A stretch of 64,000 nucleotides of DNA from Pelomyxa schiedti (lineage: Eukaryota > Evosea > Pelobiontida > Pelomyxidae), in the NCBI GenBank assembly GCA_020536535.1, contig JAHLWZ010000690.1, forward strand, positions 1,889-65,888. The letters are read 5' to 3'. Shown piece by piece: positions 9,553 through 21,153 of the stretch. The position numbers and the translations under genes are program-made. Every line of letters starts with the position of its first letter. Position 1 is the stretch's first letter. The notes beneath the pieces were generated by a model, which did not search any database, was not told the DNA's origin, and saw only the letters and a list, made by a program, of their open reading frames with translations.

Positions 9553-11012
9553 ATGGGTGTAGGAGTGGGGTTCTTGTCGGGGGTGCATCTGAAGACCCGG
9601 GGCCTGTTACTCCTGTACCTATTTGTAATTGTGGGAACTCCGGCGTGGGCCACCAGCCAGCAACCCAGTACCACCCCAAATAACCCTAGTTAACACGCTC
9701 TATTTTCTTCTAAGTCGAACTAACCAGGGGAATTGGCTGAACGTGCATCATGCTTTGTGTGTAAGCAGGGTCAGTACTCGTTTGGTTAGTACCTTAATTA
9801 TGGGAAGTTGTGTGTTAGATATAGCCAGTAACTTATTGTATTGACAACGGACAGAGTGCAACCCACAGGAGATTGATTGCCCTGGGGGTTACTGTGATAG
9901 TGTGTGCCCGGATTGCCCCCCAGGGACTTGTGCACCCCTAATAGAGACAATAAATTGCACCGTCTGTAGTGCGGGATATTACACTGACGATTATGGAACG
10001 ACCAATGTTCGTTTCATACTTTAACATCACCAATTTAATCTCTTTTCGTAGTGTTCTGCTTGTAATGCTGGGAGTTACTCCAAATCTCCAGGTTATTAGC
10101 AAGGATTATACTTTCCTCCATTTAACTCAAAAAAAGGCAGTAGCGGCTGTGAGAATTGTTCACCTGGTCAGTATTCTGGTTATGCTTCATCAAACTGCTC
10201 CATTTGCCCTTCGGGCACCTGGAGCGCCGGTGGATCCAGCAGCTGCACGAATTGTTCTGCTGGAACTTATTCTACTGCTGGAGCATCGGACTGTTCATCT
10301 TGCCTACCAGGAACATTTTCCGAGGGGGCTGCGTCGAATTGTACCAGTTGTCCACCGGGGTATCCCTTTCCGCTCATATCGACCCTAACTTTCATTTCTC
10401 GCCTGCCTCAGTTCATATCAACCCAATGAAAAGGGAACTGGATGTGGCCTATGCGACGCTGGTGAACAACCCCTCCTTAACGACATGCACATGCAATCAC
10501 CAACGCAATCAAAAACTGTCCCCACAACTGACACCCTCTGAGAATAGGATCATATGCTCCGAACTATACCTCGTCAAGTTGCATCAAGTGCCCAGCCGGT
10601 TGGTATCAGAACTACCCAGGAACCACTGGATGCCTAGAATGCGATGCCGGTATATAATTATTCGGTTCCAGTCATTCTCACTCGTCAAAGACACTTTTTC
10701 TGATGAGGGAAGCTCAGACTGCAAAATCTGTGCACCGCTCTATACATCATCCCCAGGCAGTGAGGTTTGCGAAACTAAACAAACACTCAACCAACTACAA
10801 CGCTAAAACCTTCCTTTTTCCCGCAGAACTGCCGGCCGAGCTGGGAACTATGGCTTGTAGTAATGTCAGCGCTGGTGTGCGTTGTTGTGATTCTATTAGC
10901 AGTATGGAGGCTTGTTGTATACCGTCGCCGGCAACTTAGCCATATTCACCTACTGGAGATTGAGAAGGTGATACCCAGCCCCGCCGACGGCCCTGTATAC
11001 ACTGGAAACTAA
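9553..11012 (+). CDS. Cys-rich single-pass receptor-like protein (GCC2/GCC3 type)
   Basis: The start at 9553 gives a clean signal peptide, MGVGVGFLSGVHLKTRG then LLLLYLFVIVGTPAWA. After splicing, the ectodomain repeats the CxxCxxGxYSxxGxSxCxxC pattern of ephrin-receptor-like/GCC2-GCC3 modules: CSAGYYTDDYGTT, CSPGQYSGYASSNC, CPSGTWSAGGSSSC, CSAGTYSTAGASDC and CLPGTFSEGAASNC. Near 10845-10925 a single transmembrane helix follows (WLVVMSALVCVVVILLAVW), then RRR and a short cytoplasmic tail ending PVYTGN*. Large protist families with this architecture are surface proteins of unknown ligand. No kinase follows. Exon ends between 9700 and 10100 are uncertain. Confidence 0.7.
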
Positions 11013-11398
11013 GAATGACCCCACCCCAATAACCCTATCCTGTTTTCTGTATCTAAGTTCACAACCACAACACCTCTTGCTATTGTACCCAATTGTGGCT
11101 TGCTCTCATGTCACCACTGTGGTAGAGATTCTCACATAGAATTTCACATTCACGATTTTTCATTTCGGTGTTCCTGCTGGAGAATCAAGGAAAAAAAAAA
11201 CCAACAAAACATGGAAACCCCAACAAAAACAAAAAAAAAAAAAAGACCAACCACAATCCAATCGTTGCGTCGCGTTCTGCGTTTTTTTTTTCATCGTCGT
11301 CAGGTAAACGTGACATCGGTAGTGTGAGAGTGAGAGAGAGCGTGAGATCTCGGCCCCCCCCAGTTTACGTTGTCGTTTTTGCAACCAACCATCCCACA

Positions 11399-13433
11399 AT
11401 GCCGTCATCAGTGTTAGTGGCGTTGGCGACGGTCGGCGCTGAAGCGACTTCGCTGCCGCCGTCACCCCGCTCGCCTTCTTCTTCTACTACTACCGTAACC
11501 AGCGCCACCACGCCACACGCGATTATGGGTGCCGCTACCCCAGCCACGTCTACCGCCGCCGGCGGCGAGGATAAGAACAGCACCAACAACGCACCCACAA
11601 TTGACTGCGGCGACGGCACCACCAGCACCAAAAGCGGCGTGATCGACGCTGGTGGTTCCGACGAAGTTGTCAGTGGTTGCACAGGAGGTGGCACTACTAC
11701 TAGTACTTGTGATAGTACCACTGGTACTACTACTACAAATGCAAGTAATGGAGGGGAACACTCCCTGAAATCAACGGCAGTTGGAGATGCAACGGCAACT
11801 ACTAGTGAGGACTCGGGCGTAACTGCTTCTAACTGCCGTGGTGTGGGTGTCGTTGATAATGGTACATGTACTTGTAACAATGATGTGACAATGGAAGGAG
11901 CGGCCAGCTGTTCTTCACCACAGCCAGCTCCACACAAGCACAAGTCGCCGAAAACAAAGCACCCTCAGGAGGAGAGAAAGAAAGAACCCGAACTGTGGTC
12001 GGTAAGGAAAACAAAACCCCAGTAAGTTCCTTACGGCTAACATTTGTGCAGGATATCATGGAAAGAGATGAACACATCAAACTCAAACTCAAGCAGAGAC
12101 ACAAGCAATTAAAACAAAAACAAATGCAAGGAAGGAAAGTATACATCAGTAAAGTTTATTTTCCTACGTATGGGCCATACAAATCCAGACCACCATCCCA
12201 GCAATCCGTTGGTCCAAAAGAGGAGGACCGAGATAGAGAGGAGCCTGACACTCATCAAGCACCAGGTGAGAGCCAAGAACGGAGACAAGACGAACACATC
12301 CCAGCAAAGATGAAGTCTGCTGTGAAATCAAAGAGACGCCAGGTGATTTACACCCTTTTCAGTATGTTTGGAAATATTGAAAACCTAAAATGGAGGTATG
12401 TTGTATCCCTAAAGTGAATCACAATTCACATGCCACAGATCTAAAGATAACTTTTTGTTTGTATTATATGAAAACAAGACTTCGGCGCAACAAGCTGTAG
12501 ATGTATTTTCCGAGTATGTTGTCTTTTTTTTCTGCTCGCGTCTCACACATAAATTCAAAAAGTAAAATACAAGGAAAAGCAAATCGGTTTGAGGCGCGAC
12601 GGCAAATTCTCAAAATTAAACCTCATGTACCTCTCTGGGCTGTTCCGAGTCCGCATTTTTACGTTAGATGGTCGCACGACTACACACCCGTTCTTCAACC
12701 AGTAACTGAAAAATCTGCTGAAATTGGGGTACCAACCCCAGATGGAAACCCTCCGGCTTCCTTAGAAATGAGTGACCACACTCCAGAAGAGAGCCATACT
12801 CCGCTATGTGAAGCAACTCCCGAATCCACTTCCGCTCAGGAACCCTCTGATCACACCATCCAGCCATCACCCTTAATAACAGCAATTCCGGCCCTGCTTC
12901 CGCTACCGGCATATCTAAAACCCAAGGTCCACAAGAAGGCTCCTGAACCTGAAGACGCAATAGCACAGGAACGACGTTCTGGCAAAACAATCCGACGCGG
13001 TTGTTATCCCCCTGCCCCCAAACACCAAGGAGGATCCCTCGTGCCTCTATACACAACAAGCTCCCGGTGCCGGGAATCCAGCACAAGGAACGAGCTAGAT
13101 GAATACCTAAACAGCCTTGCACCGCCAAGAAATGATTCTGAAGAGTGGGGGTCACCAACGCGAAACACAAGAAGAGAGTACTGCCCCCTCCCTCCCCCAA
13201 CACACAATTCTGTCACTCCACCCACTGCAAAACCCAAAATTCACTTCACCATCATATACAAAACGCCTAGCATTGTGCCCAGCACCACCGCAACAGCAGT
13301 GTCACCCTCCACTCCAAGTCAAACAGCAGCACTCCCTGTGTCCCCACCACCAGCACCCACCACCATTCAAGAAACTACTGCACCCAGCATCATTACCATG
13401 GAACCACAACAACCAACCACACAAGTGTGTTAG
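11399..13433 (+). CDS. Ser/Thr/Pro-rich protein with an RRM-like segment
   Basis: Family not recognised. The first exon (GC-rich) is about 200 residues of Ala/Ser/Thr/Gly sequence ending in a Lys-rich stretch. Next comes a basic helix with IKLKLKQRHKQLKQKQMQ, then KVYISKVYFPTYGPY. An RRM-like part follows: RRQVIYTLFSMFGNIENLKW joined across an intron to SKDNFLFVLYENKTSAQQAVD, which fits RNP2-like, alpha-1 and RNP1-like order but lacks aromatic RNP1 residues. The remainder is Pro/Ser/Thr-rich to the stop at 13431. Best guess is an RNA-binding or scaffold protein. The octamer ATTATGGG lies in exon 1 at 11522. Confidence 0.6.
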
Positions 13434-13639
13434 CAGAGCTAACTAACACACTTAGCCCAAGAGATTGAAGTGAACAACTCAGTCTTCGATCAAAAAAATC
13501 AACGTTTCGTTTTTTCGCTCTCATTCCGACCCTGTGAACTTTAGAACTCAAAAAAAAAAAAAAAAAAACATACGACGACCGGAAGCCATGGCGTATGTCC
13601 ACCGTTTTATTTTTTTGTTTTTCCCACAGACACTAATAT

Positions 13640-15744
13640 ATGTTTGTAAAGGGGAGCACCTTCAATAGGCGAGGTAAATACTTTTTTTTTTTCAATGTTT
13701 TTAATTTCTGTTATGGCCCTCTAAATGTGTACACGCAGTTGGACTCGTTGATGGCGGACTTGGGTATATCGACAGAGACCCCTGGACTGTCTGCTTCTAC
13801 TAGTACATCAACCACGAGCACAACGAGTGCGGGTCCTGGTGCCAAGGCTGGTATGGTTCTTTGAATCCTCATGGTGTATTATTTGATGATATCAATGGAG
13901 GATTCCTAACTTGCGTTTTTAGTATCTTGCAGTGGGCCTGGCAGGGGGGCTGCTATGTCAGGGCCTGGAAGGGGAGCCATGTCTGGCCCTGGGAGGGGTG
14001 CTATGTCTGGCCCTGGAAGGGGAGCTATGTGTGGCCCAGGGGTTACTCCGGCTGCTGCTCCTGCTCCGATGACTGGAACACCCACAAACATTGCACATAC
14101 TGAGGCGGATGAATTGTTGAACGAAATTGGAGTGGAACCTGACCAGTCAGGTACCAATTTCATGAAATCGATTGGTTTCATCAAACTAACTTCGTCCTTA
14201 CAGGGCCAATTGAACGTGTTGCGGCTGATGGTACGAGGGTCATTTTCGAAGGGCCAACTTGTGTGTCTTGTGGAAAGTTCATTATGGGGCCGGTACTGTT
14301 CCCTTTTTTTTTTTTACATCTAAATCCCCATATAGATCTTTTCAGCGAACGATAAGGATTACCATCCAGAGTGCTTTAAGTGTGCTGATTGTGCAACAAT
14401 AATTGAAGATGAAGGTTGAAGAACCTTTTGCACTTTCTTCACTCATTCTGCAACAAGAACCCTTTGTTGAGCATACTGACGGCCACATTTACTGTCAACA
14501 ATGTTATCAGAACAGATATGGACCCAAGTAAATCCCTGTTGGTTGTAAATCATGCTAAAAAGCAAAAGGTGCTTTTCTTGTTCCAGACCTCTTACTACAC
14601 AATGTGTGAAGTTCGCAGATCGCATGTATCACCCCGGTACTTAACTTGCCACCCTTTTGTACCTTCTAACATCGTTCACAGAGCACTTCAATTGCACTGG
14701 TAAAACACAACCCTCTTCCTTTTTTTTCCTTCTGAGTCCGAATAGACTGCGGATGTAAATTGTTTGGCCAAAAGTACATGGACCACGAGGGCGATCCCTA
14801 CTGCGTGCCCTGCAAGAACTTGCGCATGGCTGCCGTTAAGCCAACAGGGGGATCTGGTGAAATATGTGGCCGATGCAAGAGACCAATTATTGGTGCTTAT
14901 CTTGTTATCAACGGTCAAAAAATGCACCCAGAGCATTTCCGGTATGCACTCTGAACGATTTTGCCCTTTTTACCTGGCTACAGCTGCGAGGAATGTGGAG
15001 CAGATTTCATGGGTGGGAACTGCCGAGAACTAGAGGGCCGACATTACTGTGAAGAGGTGAAAACTTTTCATTTTATCTAAGTATCTAAATCACCGCAGTG
15101 TTTCTTGAAAAGGATGAAAAGTACTTGCAGCAAATGTGGCAAACCAATTCTTGGACGTTCTACCACTGCCGTTTCTAGAATGTTTCATCCGGTACCTTCA
15201 GCCCCAAAATTCATTTTTTCTTACTTCCTAAAAGGAGTGCTTTACATGCACTGTATGCAATATTATTCTCGGTACCGATTTCCGTGAGAAGGATGGCAGC
15301 CCCTATTGTGAAATTGACTACAATAAGCTCTTCGCCAAGGCAATTTCATTCCCCCAACTACTCAAACAGTAACCTTAGCAACAAGGTGTGCCACAAGTGT
15401 CAGAAGGCAGTTGCCAACGAAGGCTTTGAATTCTCTGGCAAATTTTTCCACCCTGCGTGCTTTGTATGCAGTGGTTGCGGTGAAAACCTGTACCGAAAAG
15501 TAACCCCCACCATTTCCTTTACCAAACTAACTCACAAATCCAGAAACTGTTTGACAACGAGGGTAAAGCCACATGCCAGAACTGCTTTAAGACACTACCC
15601 AAAGAAGTTCAGAAGAAGCTGGTGGATAAACAACGTGTAATGGAAAAGGCAGCCAAAGCCAAAAGGGAGGAAGAACAGAAGGCCGCTAAAGCCAAAGCCA
15701 AAGCTGACAAAGCCGCAGCAAAGGCTGCTGCAAAGAGGTCATAA
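13640..15744 (+). CDS. LIM adaptor: paxillin-like LD motifs plus five PINCH-like LIM domains
   Basis: An integrin-adhesome type scaffold. The N-terminus has two leucine-rich LD motifs, LDSLMADLGIS (about 13740) and ADELLNEIGV (about 14106), around a Gly-Ser-Pro repeat with AMSGPGRG units. Five LIM domains follow: CVSCGKFIM..HPECFKCADC; MYHPEHFNCTDCGCKLFG after a short LIM2 start; ICGRCKRPIIG..HPEHFRCEEC; CSKCGKPILGR..CFTCTVCN with YCEIDYNKLFA; CHKCQKAV..CFVCSGC. The C-terminus, TLPKEVQKKLVDKQRV then a Lys/Ala tail, matches the PINCH C-terminus (LPxELKKRL). Paxillin has LD motifs and four LIMs; PINCH has five LIMs and no LD. The first coding exon is predicted to be only Met-Phe, which needs RNA evidence. 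Confidence 0.75.
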
Positions 15745-15845
15745 ACAACATCAACATTCACCCCTGGACTCAATTGCATGAAAACAAAAATAAAAAGTGT
15801 TTCCTCAATAAAAGTTTATTGACAAATGTTCTCGCACCACATCAT

Positions 15846-16973
15846 TCATGGCTTTAGACCGTACTCGTCACAAATTTGTTTGATCACAGCCTGTAGGGGC
15901 TCCATGTCCTTTTTCTCAATGAGGTTGAATTCTCTAGAAAACAAATAAAAGTGCTTGAAGCCGGTACTCAAGTGTGGGGCCATCTGTAAGTTATAAGTTA
16001 TAAGAAAGGGATTACTGAAGTACACACTCCCAACTGCTCCAGTTTTTCAACATGATTAAAGTACAAATGAGCATATACACGGAACAGCCTCTTGAAAATA
16101 TTCTTCACAGTCGGAACAAACGCTTTTGGTGGTGTATCGGTGAACTCTTCTGGAAATATTGTCAGATCATCAATGTTCTGTGGGGATTGTCATTGACATT
16201 GCCGTTGAATCAGAGGAATGTTAAGCTTACGCTTTGGATCCAAGCAAGAAGAAGTCTGACATATTGCTGCGCATGAACTTCTACAGGCTTGCGGACATCT
16301 CGGCCATCTGCCCACAGATACTGTTTACAAATATTAGATAAGAGAATGGCACTATTGACTGTACCTTCACATCGGGACCCGCAGACATTGTTGGGCATGT
16401 AGTTATGGTACAGAAATCGGATATCTTGGAGAATCACATGAGTAAGAGAGAAACAAAGAATTGAAACGTCTCACAGTGTCAAAAAGAAGATTCACAGAGT
16501 TCATGAAGAACACGGTATTGGTAGTTATGAACTCAAAAGGGTTCGTGTCAGGAGGTGGGTGAACAGCTGTAGAGAAGTAAGAAGAGTGCTTTTTCAGGGA
16601 CTGGTCCCTCACCATTTCGCAAATCGCCTGCATTTAATGTAGCCACCTAAAAAAGAATCTAATAAGCCCTTGATACAATCAATCACGGGAAAAAACATAC
16701 CAGGTTCTTATGCATTTCGTACTGAGCAGGGAAAAAAAAAATGAATGAAAAAGAAAAGTCAGTCAATTAAAGAAAAAGTCAATGGATTTCAACAAGCACC
16801 AAATAATACTCTCTAATCCCAAGATAACCATAACACAACACACGCGCAACAATTACTGTAATTAGATAACAGATAGCAGATGGAGGGACGCGCACCCGCC
16901 TGCTGCCCTTGGCGTACTTCTCCTTGCTTTTCACTGCCGTCTTGTACAGGAATCCATCGAGTTTCCTCAACAT
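15846..16973 (-). CDS. MOB1: MOB1-type kinase activator
   Basis: Co-activator of NDR/LATS kinases in Hippo/mitotic-exit signalling. Spliced segments match MOB1 end to end: QYEMHKNLVATLNAGDLRN, PFEFITTNTVFFMNSVNLLF, a CKQYLWADGRDVRKPVEVHA block with AQQYVRLLLAWIQ, FPEEFTDTPPKAFVPTVKNI, FKRLFRVYAHLYFNHVEKL, HLSTGFKHFYLFSREFNLIE, and a C-terminus QAVIKQICDEYGLKP*. The zinc-binding Cys and His residues of the family lie partly in exons I could not fully phase. The N-terminus (MLRKLDGFLYKTAVKSKEKY) resembles the basic MOB1 start. The stop is 102 bases from the LIM-gene stop, so the two genes converge on adjacent AATAAA signals near 15789 and 15808. Confidence 0.85.
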
Positions 16974-17276
16974 CGCGGTGGAGTGATACTACCCCCAAGT
17001 TGTTGTTGTTGCGATGGCAGCGGTAGTCGCCTAGTAGTCTACTGCGTGACGTCCGGGGAGTGTTGCCTCGGCTCTGAAATGTTGTGCGGTTTTTATGCTA
17101 ACACGGAGTTTCGTCTGAATCCCCATCGGGTGGGTCCCTCCTTGTGCCGGCTCCCATTCCTGCGGTGTGAAGTTGTTCAGGTCCACAGCACAAGGTTCTT
17201 GCTTTGTGAATCTCATCCCGTTGGCAGACAGCAGCTCTTCGGCTTCTTCTACTCAACACTTTTCATCAAAGCCGAA
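16974..17276. promoter_or_regulatory. Divergent promoter, MOB1 / SLC35F-like gene
   Basis: 303 bases between divergent starts. There is no tRNA and no strong palindrome. Short frames here are not supported. An ATTATGGG octamer lies 73 bases inside the downstream gene (17350). Confidence 0.3.
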
Positions 17277-19162
17277 ATGGGGGACGGTTCGAAGGACACC
17301 AGGGCTACAGGCAGCCACCCGTACGGGGAGGTGGTGGGTGGTAGCGTAGATTATGGGACTGTTGTTCCCAGTTCGATATTCGACACGTCGCCACCGACGG
17401 AGGGCGAGGACGACGAGGAGCAGGAGCAGGATCCAGGACCAGCAGGGACACCAACCGGGGTACCACCCACCACAACGACTACTACTACTACTAGTACTAG
17501 TACGTTGAGGGAGAGGCTGCTGACTGTGATGCTGTCCACCCCTCACGAGACATTCTCTGTGCTCGTTGAGAAAGTGTGCTTTGTAATTCTAAAAAAAATA
17601 AAAGCTATATTATGTGATTGCTTGTTACAACTGTGTTCAACGTAGGCACCCCACAGAAACCTACAAAGTCCTGATGCATCTCCGTTATTATCTTGGGCCA
17701 GTATCAGAACGCCAACAAGACGGGTAGTTGTACAGCGATTTATTTGCGCTTTCGTGTGCTTGCTGATTCTTATTGGTTGCATTCATACTTAAATATAGTA
17801 TATATCATTGATATACTGATACATCATTGTCAGCCGGGTGGGTGTCACTCGGAGAATTGTCAAGAAGTGGCATACTGCTTGGTTATGACCAGCCATTATT
17901 CACGTCTGTACATCCATAATATGAAGCAACACGAACTTTGACAGGACTTGTCTCTACCAAACTCTTCCCATTGTCAACCTGTTTACATTTTTCATTTGGT
18001 GGCATGCACGTGGGAAAAAGAAAACTGAACTGAAAGGACAATTCAAATTCCCTAGGTATGCCACATTATTCTTGTTTAATATTGATGATAATTAGGTATT
18101 TGCTCACTGCTTTGGTAGGAAGTTGCGTTTTGGATACTTTCACATACCTCTGGTACTACAGTTTATCTAAAGTAACTATATCAGTTGCTGATTCGGGTAC
18201 ACTTTCAATTAATTTTATGGTCTCATTCAGAAATCAGTTGCTGGAACGGCTCCTGTTCTCGTCTACATCCTGGTAAATAACTTTTTGGCTCCCTTTCCTT
18301 AATTGATTGCAGTCTGTTATTTTTCTAAAAGAACGGATTATCATTACCAAACTGATTGCCGTCGTATTAACAGTTGCTGGTGTACTCACTGTTGCTCTCA
18401 CAGGTTCTAGTTGTTTCTATTGTATGGCTGTTTGACATTTTTCAGTTGTGGTACCAAGTATGGTTGATTCCACAGCAGTAGGCTACATTCTCGTTTTCGT
18501 GGATTTGATCTTGTGGTCAGGCTTTCTCATCTTTTATGAGAAATGGGGAACTGACCGGTCTTTGGAGTGGGACTCTTCTGTCGAACGAACACTGATGTAT
18601 GCGCTTCTTTATGTCGGATTAATTGGTTTATACTCGCTTGCGCTCTGGATTGCCGTTCCGGTATACTTTGCCTAGCAACCTGTAACTAAGACAGATAGAT
18701 ATTGAATGCAACTGGCACTGAAAATTTCCTCCTACCAACCTGGAAACAGTTTCTACAGTTGTTGTTGAATGCTTTTATCGCCTCCACTTGTCTGACGTAA
18801 GCAAAAATCCCACACTACAATACAGCCGTTAAAACCAAACTTAGAGTTATGGTTGTGGGTGTGGCATGCTCGTCAGCACTATTTATATCACTTATTGCCC
18901 TCCTGAGGTTCCTTCCCTTATTCCCAAATTTCATGCTGAGAATCTCCGCAGTACTCCTATTACTCTGCTGATAGACGCCGTTGTCAATGACTATAAGTTT
19001 CCTGGTAATCCAAATTCACTAGTTAGCACCCCTAATACAGGGACACTTGCAGGCTGGTCCTACTTTGGATTAGTCTTGATGTTCCTTGGAACGACTGTAC
19101 TTTTTGCTGACCAATTTCATGCTGTATGGTTATTCTATAAAAATGCCCCAAACCAACCCTAA
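17277..19162 (+). CDS. SLC35F-like drug/metabolite (EamA) transporter
   Basis: A multi-pass membrane transporter of the DMT superfamily. Exon 1 is cytoplasmic low complexity (acidic, then poly-Thr). Later exons give helices typical of SLC35F: YQTLPIVNLFTFFIWWHARG, AGTAPVLVYIL joined to VIFLKERIIITKLIAVVLTV (the conserved FLKER between helices), VVPSMVDSTAVGYILVFVDL, TLMYALLYVGLIGLYSLALW, then a Trp/Leu-rich segment near 18750-18790 and a C-terminal GWSYFGLVLMFLGTTVLFAD. The Phe-Leu-Lys-Glu-Arg element and a WxxxW-type gap in the second half fit SLC35F3/5. Substrate is unknown. At least eight introns. The octamer at 17350 lies in exon 1 in a frame where it does not encode Met. Confidence 0.65.
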
Positions 19163-19339
19163 ATGAAATAACAAGTGTAATTTTCTTACCACTCTATCAT
19201 CGCCACATTTCTAGCTTGTGAGTTATGATGAAGGTATTATGGAACTGGGAGGAGGACAGAGCGATTACATCCACAAAAAAGGAAGAAATATCTTCGGCCA
19301 GAGATAGTTTGTATTACTTATTGGGAGTGGGGCTGACCA

Positions 19340-19541
19340 CACGAGGCGGCAGTGCAGTGCCTGGGCAATCAGGAAGGCACCCAAGTTGGCAGCGGAGCAA
19401 GCCCCACCACCAACCAGGCACCCCCAGCGACCCCACAAAAAATAAGTTTAATATCGATGCTACCCAATGGGCAGCTTTCAGATATTAAGCTGAAAAGAAC
19501 AGATACTACACTTGATCTTAGCCAAAAGGCCGAGAAGGTAT
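19340..19541 (-). ncRNA. U2: U2 spliceosomal snRNA
   Basis: Reading the minus strand from about 19541, the RNA begins ATACCTTCTCGGCCTTTTGG and continues through CTAAGATCAAGTGTAGTATC, the near-universal U2 5' end containing the branch-point recognition sequence GUAGUA. Stem IIa follows (CAGCTTAATATCTGAAAGCTG), then an Sm-like site (ACTTATTTTTTGTG), then two GC-rich 3' stem-loops including GGGGCTTGCTCC-like and GGCACTGCACTGCC segments. GUAGUA pairs with the CTAAC-like branch sites seen in the window's introns. The 3' end is approximate. The sequence CCCATAAT lies 54 bases upstream and may be its proximal promoter element. Confidence 0.93.
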
Positions 19542-19594
19542 GAAGGTCAGTTTGTCCCTGCCCTCGAAAATACCCCGCAACTGCTGAGACAGAA

Positions 19595-19602
19595 ATTATG
19601 GG
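19595..19602 (-). promoter_or_regulatory. Octamer CCCATAAT upstream of U2 (candidate PSE-like site)
   Basis: In U2 orientation the octamer starts 61 bases and ends 54 bases before the RNA 5' end, which is where snRNA proximal sequence elements sit in many eukaryotes. It is also 60 bases upstream of the F-box gene ATG on the plus strand, so it may serve both. The role is inferred from spacing and from enrichment of the same octamer across the window. Confidence 0.4.
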
Positions 19603-19662
19603 CAATTTATATCATTCCCAGAACCATCGATCAAGTTTTGTGTTTGTTTTGATCAATGCTTC

Positions 19663-21020
19663 ATGGACACAAACTCACTACAGCTCCCTCCAACATGTAG
19701 CACAATAACACCGACAAACACTAAGCCACCACCACCAACATCCCCCAATCATGCCACCACCAGTTCCATGACAACACAGGACCCGACGCCCAGGCCACCC
19801 ACAACCACACGCACCAGCAACAACGGGGGCCGCAGCCCCACGGCTGCTCATGCCTCCAACAACGTGGGCCGCCCAGGCTGTGTGCTCCCCGCGCAGCGCC
19901 GCCACCCGCCGAGGCCGCTGCAGCGGGGTGGTATTGGCATCGAGGAGGAAGAGGAGGAGGAGGAGGAGTGCGAGGGGGCCAGGGAGGGCCGGGCGGAGCG
20001 GGAGAGGGAGCGGGCCGAGGCGATGCGGGCGGCACGGGAGGACAGGCTGCGGCGGGTGGCCCACGTGGCGGCGGCCAGGGCCAAGAGGCGCAGGGAGCAG
20101 GCCCTGTCCTCCCAGCAGTCGCAGTGCTCCCCTCCCCTCGGTGCCGCCACATCGTCGCCGCCGGCGCTCTGCGAGGGGGGCTGCGGAGCCACTGTTAATA
20201 ATACACCGTCAGGGGCGAACTGCGGGGAAGGAGCCCCACGCACAGGCACAGGCACGGGCACAGGAACGGGCACGGGCACGGTGGCAACGAGGCGGGTGGG
20301 GATGTTGGATATGCCGCAGGGGATTATGAGGGACATATTGTGTAGCTTGAGGCCAAGGGACTTGTGCTCCCTGTGCAGGGTGTGTAGGTTCCTAAACTAC
20401 GTGGTTACCGACGATGAGCTGCTGTGGGAGGCATTGTGCTCATCTACTTTTGGGTATACTCCCCTATGCAATTTACGTATCCCCTCTCTTCTTGGATTCT
20501 TAAAGAGTACTCTAATTAACATTTAATTTCCTAATTAAATTTTACACCATTCCTCTTTTTTTTTTTGGCATTAGGACTCTTACAGAACAGGAAAAATACA
20601 AAGATATCGTTCAAGGAACACGAGTTGAATGGAGTATGTACATTAACAATTACCCATCACGGGTAATTGCCGCAATACGCCGCGCAATCTTCATTACACA
20701 TTATCATCACACCTCACGGTCAATACGAATTAACACAAACCACAGGAATCACATTCATCAAGAAGTACAAACGAGAGTGCGAAAAGCAGAAGAAGCAAGC
20801 GGCGCTCGAGGAAATGAGGGAGAAGGAGGCCACTGTGTGCGTGGCATGCGGCCACAAGTGCGTGATCAACAAGTTCTACCAGCGGGGCCTCACACTCCAG
20901 ATATTCGGAGTGTGCAGTGTGACACTGGGAGGCTGCGGCAGGACCGTATCTGCTATCTCATCAGGCACTGTCGAGGGCAAACGTGGTGCATCATGGGAAT
21001 ACTCATCGAACACGTCCTGA
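19663..21020 (+). CDS. F-box protein with Cys-rich C-terminus
   Basis: A likely substrate receptor of an SCF ubiquitin ligase. The first exon is about 200 residues of Pro/Thr-rich and then Arg/Glu-rich low complexity. The F-box is at 20295-20450: MLDMPQGIMRDILCSLRPRD, LCSLCRVCRFLNYVVTDDEL, LWEALC. This fits the LP..i...IlsyL.prDLc.l..Vcr.l..l..dd.LW pattern. After two introns a Lys/Glu coiled coil (FIKKYKRECEKQKKQAALEE) leads to VCVACGHKCVINKFYQRG and a GGCGRT element with spaced Cys and His, possibly zinc binding. The protein stops with SSNTS*. The substrate domain is not recognised. U2 lies divergently upstream. Confidence 0.65.
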
Positions 21021-21153
21021 CCTTACCAGTCTTGCCAAACTACCCTCTTCTCTTTAATTGTTGTGTTGTCCAGCACCGGAATCATCAATCCTGACTTCGA
21101 ACCTTCATAGAAAAAAAAAAATTGAAAATTGTCAACAAGCAAGAAGTAGAGAG

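Noticed and set aside
13955-14040. A CRISPR-like array in the LIM gene
   Set aside because: The direct repeat is in-frame coding for AMSGPGRG units with no spacers.
19340-19541. A protein-coding gene on the plus strand here
   Set aside because: The apparent frames are the complement of an unmistakable U2 snRNA.
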